From Sporolactobacillus mangiferae (lineage in GTDB: Bacteria > Bacillota > Bacilli > Bacillales > Sporolactobacillaceae), in assembly GCF_023336505.1 (NCBI RefSeq), contig NZ_JAMAST010000003.1:1-64000 (forward strand): a DNA stretch of 64,000 bases, given 5' to 3'. Shown piece by piece: positions 26,610 to 34,893 of the stretch. Numbering within the stretch: position 1 is the stretch's first letter; each line of letters opens with the position of its first letter. The notes under the pieces were generated by a model, which saw nothing but the letters and a program-made list of their open reading frames with translations, made no database searches and was not told the origin of the DNA. A program made the translations under genes and the position numbers.

Positions 26610-26927
26610 TTAATCAGTCTTCAGAAAATCGAGAATGTGCTGCCAGGTCGCGGGCTCGAATACAGCCCACACGTTGCGGTGACCCAGACCTCCATACCCG
26701 AACATGGCACCACCCACGAGTGCAACCGCACTCAGGGCGATCAGGACAATCAGTCGCTGCCAGATGGGAAAGCGACGTTTCCGATAATGAAAAAAAGGAT
26801 TGTAAAGCGGCTGTTTTTCTTTATCCTGCTTTTGAACCCTTTTTGCCGGCACTGCCCCCGCTTTTTGTGCTTTACGGACGGCTGTTCTCGTTTCATCCTG
26901 ATTATGTAGCTTACCGTTCGATTTCAT
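26610..26927 (-). CDS. EpuA-family small membrane protein (often labelled RNA polymerase subunit beta)
   Basis: 105-aa protein with a basic, disordered N-terminus (1-50), one membrane segment (about 58-80, LIVLIALSAVALVGGAMFGYG) and a short outside tail with an aromatic end (WQHILDFL). This matches the EpuA family (PF11772), commonly misnamed DNA-directed RNA polymerase subunit beta in Bacilli. Its position between flhP and fabZ agrees with other Bacillales. GAGGAAGGCGA lies before the ATG. Role unknown. Confidence 0.75.
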   Translation of the reverse strand: MKSNGKLHNQDETRTAVRKAQKAGAVPAKRVQKQDKEKQPLYNPFFHYRKRRFPIWQRLIVLIALSAVALVGGAMFGYGGLGHRNVWAVFEPATWQHILDFLKTD

Positions 26928-26943
26928 TACTCGCCTTCCTCAC

Positions 26944-27801
26944 TTAATGCAGCATGGAGTTAACCAGACCGGACATTTGATCACTGATCGAAATGGAACG
27001 TGCGTTCAGCTGGTAATTATGTTGCAGGTTGATCAGATCGGCCATTTCTTTAGTCAGATCTACATTGGAATTTTCGAGTTTGCCCTGGGCAACGCTTCCG
27101 TCAGCCGCCGGAACTTGCTGAACTACCTGATTCAGTCCGATGCCAAGCTGGGCGAGATTAGGCAAAGTATAGAGACTGTTGCCCTGGCTTTCCAGAAGCT
27201 GCGGACGGCTGACCGTGACAAGGCCGAGCTGACCGGCATTGACCTGCGCGCCACTTGCCAATTCGACATTAATTGAACCTGTGCGGTCGATGTGAATGCT
27301 CTGATAGTGCGCGGGAATCGTTATAGGCTGTCCATTCGTTCCCAGCACTGCCATCCCGGATTTAGTCAGCAGGCGCAGCGTGTTCGGGTCAGCCGGATCG
27401 GGCTGTACATTAAAGTCACCGGCACGTGTGTAAGCCGTTGTCGCCGTACCGTTGCCACTTGTCAGAGCAACGGTAAAAAATTGATGGTCATCGGTCAGTG
27501 CGAGATCAAGCGGATTGTCCGTCTGTTTGATCGAGCCACTGGCAAGATCAAGCGATGTGTCACCGATGCGCGCGCCGGAACCTCTTCGAATACCGTCCGG
27601 TGTCAGCCGATTGGCCTCATCGGTGCCGTCTATATCGGCAGGACGCATATTGTCGATCTGCTGGACCAGAAGATCGATGAACTTTGCGTCCCTACTCTTG
27701 TAACCCGTTGTTCCGACATTCGCGATGTTGTCGGCAACCGTTGCAAGCTGCTGCTGTATCTGGCCTAAGGTTACGGCTGTAGCCGTCATTTGCTGATGCA
27801 T
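26944..27801 (-). CDS. flhP: Flagellar hook-basal body protein FlhP (FlgG-like)
   Basis: 285-aa flagellar rod protein of the FlgF/FlgG family. The N-terminal rod motif QQLATVADNIANVGTTGYKS is followed by a beta-rich core with GSINVELASG. The C-terminal coiled segment is LENSNVDLTKEMADLINLQHNYQLNARSI-type, as in all axial proteins. I chose ATG at 27801 because AGGTG lies six bases before it; an upstream GTG overlaps that site. It follows flhO by 19 bases. Together they form the distal rod in Bacilli outside the main fla/che operon. Confidence 0.92.
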   Translation of the reverse strand: MHQQMTATAVTLGQIQQQLATVADNIANVGTTGYKSRDAKFIDLLVQQIDNMRPADIDGTDEANRLTPDGIRRGSGARIGDTSLDLASGSIKQTDNPLDLALTDDHQFFTVALTSGNGTATTAYTRAGDFNVQPDPADPNTLRLLTKSGMAVLGTNGQPITIPAHYQSIHIDRTGSINVELASGAQVNAGQLGLVTVSRPQLLESQGNSLYTLPNLAQLGIGLNQVVQQVPAADGSVAQGKLENSNVDLTKEMADLINLQHNYQLNARSISISDQMSGLVNSMLH

Positions 27802-27820
27802 AAAAAGCACCTGCCCTTCA

Positions 27821-28636
27821 TCAATTTATGCGGCCGACCTGGTTGACCGCTTTATCAAGTGTCCCGTCAATGATTTGCAGCACCTTCTGGTTGGCTTCAA
27901 AAGATCGGTAGGATTCCATCATATCCGTGATCGTCTGATCGGCCTGGACATTGGACCCTTCGACGGATCCCTGCTTCAGGCTGTAGCTGATTTGCGCATT
28001 TCCGCCGGCAGCAGGCAATGTGCCGCCACCATTCAGACGGAAAAGGCCATTGCCCTCTTTCACGAGCTGGTTCGTGTTCGCCGCATAACTGACCGCAATC
28101 TGTCCGTAGTTCGCGCCTCCTGATGTGATTGTTCCGTCAGAAGCGACCTGGAATTGGTCAGAAGGCAGCTGAATGGGCTGACCAGCCGTATTCAGTATCT
28201 GATTGCCTGAATCATCGGTCAGATATCCGGACGGGCTGAGCGTAAAGTGTCCGTCACGCGTGTAACGCGCGTTACCTGCAGGAGTCCGGACATTGAAAAG
28301 CAAGGCACCTTCCTGCGCCCCGGTCTGCGGATTGACAGGCAACGCCGAGGTAATCAGTGCGACATCGGTTGTTTTGCCTGTCTCAGTTACAGTACCCTGG
28401 CTAAAGTCAGGAATGGTCTCATCCATATACACGCCGGTCGCCAGACTGCCAACCTCATGGCTGATCGTGTTGTCTCCGCCGATTCGATCAATCAGTTGTT
28501 CGGGAAACGTACGAAGCCTGGTCTGATCTCCTTTATACCCTGGTGTATCAAGATTGTTCAAATTATTTGATAATGTTTCCTGCTTTCGCTGCTGGGCAAT
28601 CATCCCCGCAGCCGATGTGTATAATCCTCTGATCAA
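27821..28636 (-). CDS. flhO: Flagellar hook-basal body protein FlhO (FlgG-like)
   Basis: 271-aa axial flagellar protein. It begins IRGLYTSAAGMIAQQRKQ, then SNNLNNLDTPGYKGD. The FlgG-like hypervariable D1 domain has GNARYTRDGHFTLSPSGYL, and the protein ends in EGSNVQADQTITDMMESYRSFEANQKV-type sequence. The start codon is TTG at 28636, seven bases after AGGTG. It is exported by the flagellar type III apparatus and assembles into the rod with FlhP. Confidence 0.92.
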   Translation of the reverse strand: MIRGLYTSAAGMIAQQRKQETLSNNLNNLDTPGYKGDQTRLRTFPEQLIDRIGGDNTISHEVGSLATGVYMDETIPDFSQGTVTETGKTTDVALITSALPVNPQTGAQEGALLFNVRTPAGNARYTRDGHFTLSPSGYLTDDSGNQILNTAGQPIQLPSDQFQVASDGTITSGGANYGQIAVSYAANTNQLVKEGNGLFRLNGGGTLPAAGGNAQISYSLKQGSVEGSNVQADQTITDMMESYRSFEANQKVLQIIDGTLDKAVNQVGRIN

Positions 28637-28791
28637 CAGCTTTCACCTGCCTGATTTTATTTAGCTCACAAAAAATCCGGAAATCCGCCAATTTCATCAC
28701 TGTACACCAGATACGGTGTCCCGGTGCGGCATCTGCCGCACTTTTTCACAAGGGCCTGGCTATGTTTTCATTGCATGAAAGCGCAGAGCAG

Positions 28792-29793
28792 TTAATTTGC
28801 TTTGCGCTTCGGAAGTTTATCCAGATGTTCCAACATTTTGCCGGCACCTTCAACGACACAGGTCATCGGATTGTCTGCAACGACAACCGGAACTTTGAGT
28901 TCGCTTGCGAGCAGCTGGTCGAGACCGTGGATCTGCGCACCGCCGCCGGTCAGAATGACACCGCGGTCGATGATGTCGGCGGACAGTTCCGGAGGCGTCT
29001 GTTCAAGAACGTTCTTTGCTGCCCGGACAAGCGTGGCTACAGCATCGGAAAGCGCTTCTTCAATTTCGCTGGAGTGGATGGTCAGCGTTTTCGGCAGACC
29101 GGTAACCATGTCACGGCCGCGAATATCCATGCTTTCATCACGCGCATCCTTATAGACGGTACCAACGGCTATTTTGATCTGTTCGGCGGTGCGCTCGCCA
29201 ATGAGTAATTTGTACTTTTTCTTGATGTAGTTGAGAATCTCCTGGTCGAACTTGTCACCTGCCAGTTTGATGGACTGAGAGGTCACAATATCGCCCATGG
29301 AAAGGACGGCAATATCGGTTGTACCGCCGCCGATGTCAATGACCATGTTGCCGCTTGGCTGAAAAATATCCATGCCGGCGCCGACAGCGGCCACCTTCGG
29401 TTCTTCTTCAAGATAAACCTGCTTGCCGCCGCTGCGTTCGGCAGCCTGACGAATTGCCTTCTGTTCCACCGACGTAATATGTGTCGGGGTGCAGATCAGA
29501 ATTCTCGGTTTTTTCATAAAGCCTTTTACATTAATTTTATTAATGAAATGCGTGAGCATGAGTTCTGTGATTTCAAAATCAGCGATCACTCCGTCACGGA
29601 GCGGGCGGATGGCAACAATATTGCCCGGCGTGCGCCCGACCATTCGTCTCGCCTCTTCACCGACTGCCAGCGTCTGTTTTGTATCCGTATCAATTGCGAT
29701 GACGGACGGTTCGTTCAGAACAACGCCCTGCCCTTTTACGTAAATCAGTACGTTCGCCGTTCCAAGATCAATTCCGATATCTCTCGAAAACAC
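28792..29793 (-). CDS. mbl: Rod-shape determining protein Mbl (MreB-like)
   Basis: 333-aa bacterial actin. Nucleotide-binding motifs are IGIDLGTANVLIYV (phosphate 1), VIDIGGGTTDIAVLS (phosphate 2) and VILTGGGAQIHGL (adenosine). Position next to spoIIID and flhOP identifies it as Mbl rather than MreB or MreBH. It forms membrane-bound filaments that guide lateral wall synthesis. It sits about 155 bases upstream of flhO and 170 bases downstream of spoIIID. Confidence 0.94.
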   Translation of the reverse strand: MFSRDIGIDLGTANVLIYVKGQGVVLNEPSVIAIDTDTKQTLAVGEEARRMVGRTPGNIVAIRPLRDGVIADFEITELMLTHFINKINVKGFMKKPRILICTPTHITSVEQKAIRQAAERSGGKQVYLEEEPKVAAVGAGMDIFQPSGNMVIDIGGGTTDIAVLSMGDIVTSQSIKLAGDKFDQEILNYIKKKYKLLIGERTAEQIKIAVGTVYKDARDESMDIRGRDMVTGLPKTLTIHSSEIEEALSDAVATLVRAAKNVLEQTPPELSADIIDRGVILTGGGAQIHGLDQLLASELKVPVVVADNPMTCVVEGAGKMLEHLDKLPKRKAN

Positions 29794-29962
29794 GCCAAAT
29801 CCTCCCTGTTCAAGACACCTAGACTGCTGCTAGGATACTTATCATCATTATTTCATTTTAGCATAAATCCATGCATAACAGGGAGTTTTGTCGAAAAATA
29901 AACGCTACAGTCGACATTTTTTAAACGATTTTCCAAATTTTTCTGTACCGGAAAACTGCCAA

Positions 29963-30232
29963 TTAATGGGGAACCGCTCTTTCAGTATCCTTCTGATATT
30001 TAAGCCTTGTCGCTTCTCCTCCCCGAAGATGACGGATTGACTTGTGATAATCGAGCACATTTTTTACTGCGTTAGCCAGTTCCGGATTGATGTTCGGAAG
30101 CCGCTCCGTCAAATCTTTGTGGACAGTGCTTTTCGAAACGCCGAATTCTTTGGCAATGACCCGCACTGTCTTTTTTGTCTCCACGATATGCTTTCCAATC
30201 TTGATCGTACGCTCTTTGATGTAATCATGCAC
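29963..30232 (-). CDS. spoIIID: Sporulation transcription factor SpoIIID
   Basis: 89-aa DNA-binding protein of the mother cell. It has the helix-turn-helix VRVIAKEFGVSKSTVHKDLTERL and a basic C-terminal tail HLRGGEATRLKYQ that contacts flanking DNA. Length and sequence are those of the Bacillus protein. The start is GTG at 30232, with GGGAGG seven bases before it. Its presence shows that the organism makes endospores. In B. subtilis it is transcribed by sigma-E RNA polymerase; I could not assign that promoter firmly here. Confidence 0.96.
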   Translation of the reverse strand: MHDYIKERTIKIGKHIVETKKTVRVIAKEFGVSKSTVHKDLTERLPNINPELANAVKNVLDYHKSIRHLRGGEATRLKYQKDTERAVPH

Positions 30233-30427
30233 ACCACTCGCCTCCCTGTATTCATGAATGCGAAATGAGACAATCTTTGGAGGAAACGGAACTGTATCAA
30301 CGCATCATGCTCGTTCCAAGCCCACCGCGCTCACCTCGAAACCCCGTATGTGAGTTTGTAACATCTTATTAAACGAGTTCCGGTTATATACCAAAAAGTC
30401 AATAGGGACAAGGGTTTTCAGACAAAA

Positions 30428-30463
30428 CGCGTGTCCGAATGAGACCGGAACACGCGCCTTTTT
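30428..30463. terminator. Terminator-like hairpin upstream of spoIIID
   Basis: CGCGTGT ... ACACGCG with inner CCG/CGG pairing, followed on the plus strand by CCTTTTTC and on the minus strand by TTTTGTCT. It may stop minus-strand transcripts crossing the repeat array before they reach spoIIID. Confidence 0.55.
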
Positions 30464-30624
30464 CAAAAATTATTGGTTGGCGTTTGGGGCTGGGGGGACA
30501 AAAATTGATATCTAATGGAAAACTTAGCTATTCATTAAAAGATGTGGAGATGATTTGGAAATTTTCCCTTTGGAAAATTCCTTCATGGTGAAGAACTGAA
30601 GAGGGAGTAGAGCTCAGATTGGTG

Positions 30625-31361
30625 TTCAGTTGAAGTTCCCTGGTTCGGTTCATCTTTTTTGTGTTTAAGTGGAACTTTTGCGGCGTTCGGTGGAACTTCT
30701 GCCTTGTTCAGTCCATCATTTCCGCGATTCGGTGGAACTTTTGCGGCGTTCGGTGGAAGTTTCTCGGTTCGGTTCATCTTTTCCTCTGTTCGGTGGAACT
30801 TCTGCCTTGTTCGGTGGAACTTCTGCCCTGTTCGGTGGAAGTTTCTCGGTTCGGCTCAACTTTTCCTCGGTTCGGTGGAACTTTCGCGGCGTTCGGTGGA
30901 ACTTCTGCCCTGTTCGGTGAAACTTTTGCGGCGTTCGGTGGAAGTTTCTCGGTTCGGCTCAACTTTTCCTCGGTTCGGTGGAACTTTCGTGGCATTAGGT
31001 GGAACTTTTGCCCTGTTCGGTGGAAGTTTCTCGGTTCGGTTCATCTTTTACGCGGTTCGGTAGAACTTTTGCGGCGTTCGGTGGAACTTCTGCCCTGTTC
31101 GGTGGAAGTTTCTCGGTTCGGTTCATCTTTTTCACGGTTCGGTGGAACTTTTGCGGCGTTCGGTGGAACTTTCGCGGTTCGGCTCAACTTTTCCTCGGTT
31201 CGGTGGAACTTTCGTGGCATTAGGTGGAACTTTTGCCTTGTTCAGTCCATCATTTCCGCGGTTCGGTGGAACTTCTGCCCTGTTCGGTGGAAGTTCCTCA
31301 CTTCAGTACAGATTTCGCTGCTCGGCTCAATTTTTGCAGTGTTCAGATGAACTCTATCTAC
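30625..31361. repeat. TTCG array B: about 36 units of 21 and 19 nt
   Basis: Largest array in the window, about 735 bases. Most units are 21 bases and begin TTCGGTGGAACTT or TTCGGCTCAACTT. A 19-base form, TTCGGTGGAAGTTTCTCGG, recurs at least five times. Each time it is followed by a TTCGGTTCATC or TTCGGCTCAAC unit. Blocks of several units are repeated nearly intact, suggesting block duplications. The 19-base units shift phase, so long reading frames appear in several frames at once; none looks like a real protein. The array touches the stop codon of the NERD-domain gene. Confidence 0.92.
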
Positions 31362-32374
31362 CTATTAAAATGTCTTCGATAGAAGGTTTGGCTGATTTTG
31401 GGTAAAAAGTAGTCATGCAGCTGTTCGTGGGTGGGGGCCTTGTAATAGAGTCCTCTTCCTGTTCCCGATCCGGAGATTTTGAGGTTCATTTTTTTTAATA
31501 AGTAATTCACTATGTGTCTTTGACTGGGGGCAAGTCCTAGAAACTCTCTGCATTGTCTGTTCGTCATCGTGGGGCCGTGGAGCAGGAAATGATGCAGGAT
31601 CATCGGCTGGTGGGCGGTTTTGGATGTGATACCGCAGTGGGGACAATGCCAGCCGGCATAAATGCGCTGCGTGTCGAAGCTGCCGCAGTGTGGGCAGCGA
31701 ATACCGCATTGGAGTTCGGCAGGCTGAATGTTGAAAGCTTTCATGATGTTTGGGAACGGTTCAGTATGAGCGGCAAGCAGTGCATTTGAGATCTGCTGCC
31801 AGCCGTGTCCATGATCACGGTTGTGTTTGCTGATCAATTGTTCGATCTGAAGTGGGGCTTGTTCGGCATGGATGACTCGTTCAACGATCAACGGCGAGCG
31901 GCAACGATTTTCGATGATCGTGCCCGGATGTGCAAAGATGACACGAGCCTCGATCGGAAGCTGAGGCAGATTGCGCCTATTCAGCCACTGCCGGAGTGCG
32001 GATTGATGACGCAACGTCTGCAGGATTGGATTTGGAAAGCCTTCGCGGCGGTTGTCAGAGCAGCGGATCACCTGGCCGTACTCACTTTCAAAAATGATGG
32101 TTCCGGTATAATTTTTCACCTCGAAAATGGTAAGAAAAAATGGGTGGAGAATCAAAGTATCGATTTGACAGCCATCCAAATGAAGGTCATAAAAAATGCG
32201 AAGATCGAGCGGATCCAGATAATAGGCGAGATTCTGCTCGCCCCTCCAACCGGAGCGGCGTCTGGCCAGTTCGTTTTCCAGAGCAGTCCGGGATGGGTGC
32301 ACATCGCGCAGATGTCCGAGCAGCGCTTCGCCGGCAAGCAGCTTCATTGGAATCAATAGTTTTTTCATGATCAA
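31358..32374 (-). CDS. NERD-domain protein with zinc ribbon and C-terminal helix-turn-helix-like domain
   Basis: 338-aa protein. Residues about 40-160 form a nuclease-related domain (NERD): E46 in GWRGEQNLA, D72 in IDTLIL, E85 and K87 in FEVKNY. These acidic/lysine positions match the endonuclease-like core. A four-cysteine zinc ribbon follows (C227-P-H-C230 and C244-P-H-C247). Then comes a region (about 260-325) with CREFLGLAPSQRHIVNYLLKKM that looks like a winged helix. It is cytoplasmic, and DNA binding or cleavage is likely. The start is probably TTG at 32374, nine bases after GAGG; an ATG two codons later is too far from the site. Its 3' end abuts repeat array B. Confidence 0.8.
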   Translation of the reverse strand: MIMKKLLIPMKLLAGEALLGHLRDVHPSRTALENELARRRSGWRGEQNLAYYLDPLDLRIFYDLHLDGCQIDTLILHPFFLTIFEVKNYTGTIIFESEYGQVIRCSDNRREGFPNPILQTLRHQSALRQWLNRRNLPQLPIEARVIFAHPGTIIENRCRSPLIVERVIHAEQAPLQIEQLISKHNRDHGHGWQQISNALLAAHTEPFPNIMKAFNIQPAELQCGIRCPHCGSFDTQRIYAGWHCPHCGITSKTAHQPMILHHFLLHGPTMTNRQCREFLGLAPSQRHIVNYLLKKMNLKISGSGTGRGLYYKAPTHEQLHDYFLPKISQTFYRRHFNR

Positions 32375-32396
32375 TAGGCATCACCTCTGAAATGAG

Positions 32397-33098
32397 TTAT
32401 GGTTCATTTCGACGCGGCTCATCAGTTTTCCTGCGGATCAGCCAATAAAGCAGATGAAATTCGCCAAGCATCATCACTTCGACCCAGATCAGATACCATG
32501 GCCATGGTCCGAGCCAGTTCAGCACCGACACCGCGGGCTTGTGCATCAAATATAAATAGTTGGCTTCCAGAAACCGGTCAACCGCGAATATGAGGACACC
32601 ATAAAGCGTGACAATCAGCGCAGAAAGCCAGAGCACGCGGTACGGCGGATGAACCCGTTCGGCAGCAACCATATACAGACAGGCGAGTACAGTTGCGCCA
32701 TGGGTGGCAAAAAACTGCAGAATATGCAGCGGGGCCGTGCCAAGATCCGGCGTGACCAATGCATGAACCGCGCTGCCAATCCCTATAAAATACAAAACTT
32801 CGGCAATTTTCCGTGACCGCGTAAGCAGCATCATTGCCGCAATAAGTGCCGCCATGTCGCTCACCTGAAGCGGCAATGCACCGCGCAGCGACCATTTCCC
32901 AGCAGCAATCATTCCGATCTGATAGCCGACCTCACCGGTAATCAGAATTATCGCAAGCAGATAGCGAAAAAACGGATGCATAAAAAGGGTCTGCCTGAAA
33001 AGAAACAGGCAGACCCCTAATGTCGCAATGAGCACAAGTGTGCTCAGATGTTCTGGCGAAAATTGTGCGAAGCTGACGATTTGCGGATCAATAACCAT
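32397..33098 (-). CDS. YwaF/TIGR02206-type integral membrane protein
   Basis: 233-aa membrane protein with about seven hydrophobic segments. It resembles the YwaF family (TIGR02206) of Bacillales. Motifs seen are LPLQVSDMAALIAAMML, FATHGATVLACLYM and a late GPWPWYLIWVEVMMLGEFHLLYWL. GAGGTG precedes the ATG at 33098. Function is unknown; it may form a transcription unit with the exporter upstream (32-base gap). Confidence 0.72.
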   Translation of the reverse strand: MVIDPQIVSFAQFSPEHLSTLVLIATLGVCLFLFRQTLFMHPFFRYLLAIILITGEVGYQIGMIAAGKWSLRGALPLQVSDMAALIAAMMLLTRSRKIAEVLYFIGIGSAVHALVTPDLGTAPLHILQFFATHGATVLACLYMVAAERVHPPYRVLWLSALIVTLYGVLIFAVDRFLEANYLYLMHKPAVSVLNWLGPWPWYLIWVEVMMLGEFHLLYWLIRRKTDEPRRNEP

Positions 33099-33130
33099 TT
33101 TTTCACCTCAAAATGTACAACAGTCCGCGT

Positions 33131-34567
33131 TTACCCTTGAGATTGTTCTTTTTCTGCCGGAGCAATCGTCCGTTTCAGAAACAGGGAAAGCAGCAGTGAA
33201 ACCGCACCGACAATCAGTGCGAAGAAAAAGGCATGACTCATGCCAGAAACAAGCGCCTGAAGGGCTTGTGCCGGTGCTTCCGGATTCTCAGATTTGCTCA
33301 GGTATGCCTGCTGCCCGGCTGCCATAATACCGACAAACAGAGCGGTGCCGACACCGCCGGCAACTTGCTGCAACGTGTTCATGATCGCTGTTCCGTGGGG
33401 ATACAGACGCTTAGGCAGCTGATTCAGACCGGTTGTTGATACCGGCATCATGACCATAGACATGCCGATCAGCAAAGCGGCATAAAGAATAATAACGTAG
33501 AGCATACTTTCTGAAACCGTCATTCGGCTGAACAGCCAGATCACGACACACATAATCAGCAGCCCTGGAGTTACGAGCCAGCGCGGACCGAATTTATCAA
33601 ACAGTCTGCCCATAACCGGTGAAAGCATACCGTTGATCAAACCGCCGGGCAAGAGAACAAGCCCTGCCGCAAAGGATGACAGAAGCAGCGCGCGCTGGAG
33701 ATAGAGCGGCAGTAAAATCATCGTCGCAAACAGCGTAACCATAACCAGAATCAGAATGATTGTCGCCAATGTGAACATCGGGTACCTGAATGCCCGAAAA
33801 TCGAGAATTGGATTTTCTATGACAAGCTGGCGCCAGACGAAGAGCACCAGACTGACGGCACCAATGAGCATAAAGATTGGAGCGATCCATCCGCCTTCCG
33901 CGCCGGAACCCATGCCGTAGACGATCCCGCCGAACCCAAGCGTCGAGAGCACAACGGAAAGCGCGTCGACCTTAGGCTTCGTCACCTGCGAAACATTGGT
34001 CAGGTAGCGGGCAGCAAATAAAATGGAAAATGCGGCAAGCGGAAGAACGAGATAGAACAGCCATCGCCAGGACAGCGAGGCGATAATCAATCCTGACAGA
34101 GTCGGTCCGAGTGCCGGCGCGAACATGATGACGAGCCCGATCAGTCCCATTGCACCGCCGCGTTTTTCCGGAGGATAGATAAACAAGATCGTATTCATCA
34201 TGACCGGAAGAATAAGTCCCGACCCGGCAGCCTGAATGACACGTCCGAGCAGCAAAAAGCTGAAATTAGGTGCAAAACCGCAAATGACCGTACCTGCGAA
34301 GAAAACGGTCATGGCGCCGAGAAACATCTGGCGTGTGGTCAGCCAACCGGTGAGCAGCGCGGTGACCGGCATGAGAATGCCAATGACGAGCAGATACGCA
34401 GTTGTCAGCCATTGGACGGTCGTCGTTGTCACATGAAAATATTGAATTAAATCTGAAAGTGCAATGTTCAGCAAGGTTTCATTAAGAATGGCGACAAAGG
34501 CACCAATGATCAGGGCAACCGTGATCGGCCCGCGCTTTATTTCCTGAGCTGTTGCATTCGTTGTCAC
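33131..34567 (-). CDS. DHA2-family multidrug exporter (EmrB/QacA type)
   Basis: 478-aa major facilitator with 14 predicted membrane segments. It shows the DHA2 features: early FVAILNETLLNIALSDL (motif D1), GRVIQAAGSGLILPVMMN, and AFAPALGPTLSGL-like motif C (FAPALGPTLSGLII). It probably expels hydrophobic drugs by proton antiport. The start is GTG at 34567 after AAAGGAG. No adjacent MarR or TetR regulator is visible. Confidence 0.88.
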   Translation of the reverse strand: MTTNATAQEIKRGPITVALIIGAFVAILNETLLNIALSDLIQYFHVTTTTVQWLTTAYLLVIGILMPVTALLTGWLTTRQMFLGAMTVFFAGTVICGFAPNFSFLLLGRVIQAAGSGLILPVMMNTILFIYPPEKRGGAMGLIGLVIMFAPALGPTLSGLIIASLSWRWLFYLVLPLAAFSILFAARYLTNVSQVTKPKVDALSVVLSTLGFGGIVYGMGSGAEGGWIAPIFMLIGAVSLVLFVWRQLVIENPILDFRAFRYPMFTLATIILILVMVTLFATMILLPLYLQRALLLSSFAAGLVLLPGGLINGMLSPVMGRLFDKFGPRWLVTPGLLIMCVVIWLFSRMTVSESMLYVIILYAALLIGMSMVMMPVSTTGLNQLPKRLYPHGTAIMNTLQQVAGGVGTALFVGIMAAGQQAYLSKSENPEAPAQALQALVSGMSHAFFFALIVGAVSLLLSLFLKRTIAPAEKEQSQG

Positions 34568-34893
34568 AGTGAAAAACTCCTTTTATTTGTCGGAACGCAG
34601 ACTTGATTTCCTTTTTAAAACAGCCTGAAAAGTGAAGCTCACCGTCTCTGCGGTCAAAAAAGAGCTTGGCGGTCTCTTCGCCAGGCCCTTTTCTCAGGGA
34701 TTGTTTTTATACGGATACTTTTCCCTTGTTTTTCCGGCTTGCAGGCTACCGGTTTGCCGGGAAGGGTAACACTTTTCTTCCCCCGAAGCAGCAAACCGTA
34801 AACTGTGCTTCTCATTAAAAAATCAGGCTTCTGCTGTTGTTTTCAATCGCGGCCGCCTGCCGCACAGAAAATCAACATTGAATGTAAACAGGG
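34568..34893. other. Intergenic region with a terminator and further hairpins
   Basis: The main element is a stem of GCTTGGCG (34664-34671) with CGCCAGGC (34679-34686), followed on the minus strand by TCTTTTTTG. It is the likely terminator of the aldo/keto reductase gene. A second hairpin, GAAGCA...TGCTTC, lies near 34794-34822. The exporter gene's promoter must lie at 34570-34660 but is not obvious. No gene seen. Confidence 0.5.

Noticed and set aside
26610-26927. True RNA polymerase beta subunit fragment
   Set aside because: The protein is a 105-aa single-pass membrane protein with none of the RpoB sequence; the common database name is a misnomer.
30661-31350. Long reading frames (up to 229 codons) through array B and similar ones through arrays A and C, giving repeated peptides such as RNEAPQTCNE or NRTPQNFSRT
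   Set aside because: They arise because 21-base units are 7 codons long and keep frames open on both strands and in several frames. They lack ribosome sites and any domain, and array B has overlapping candidates in three frames.
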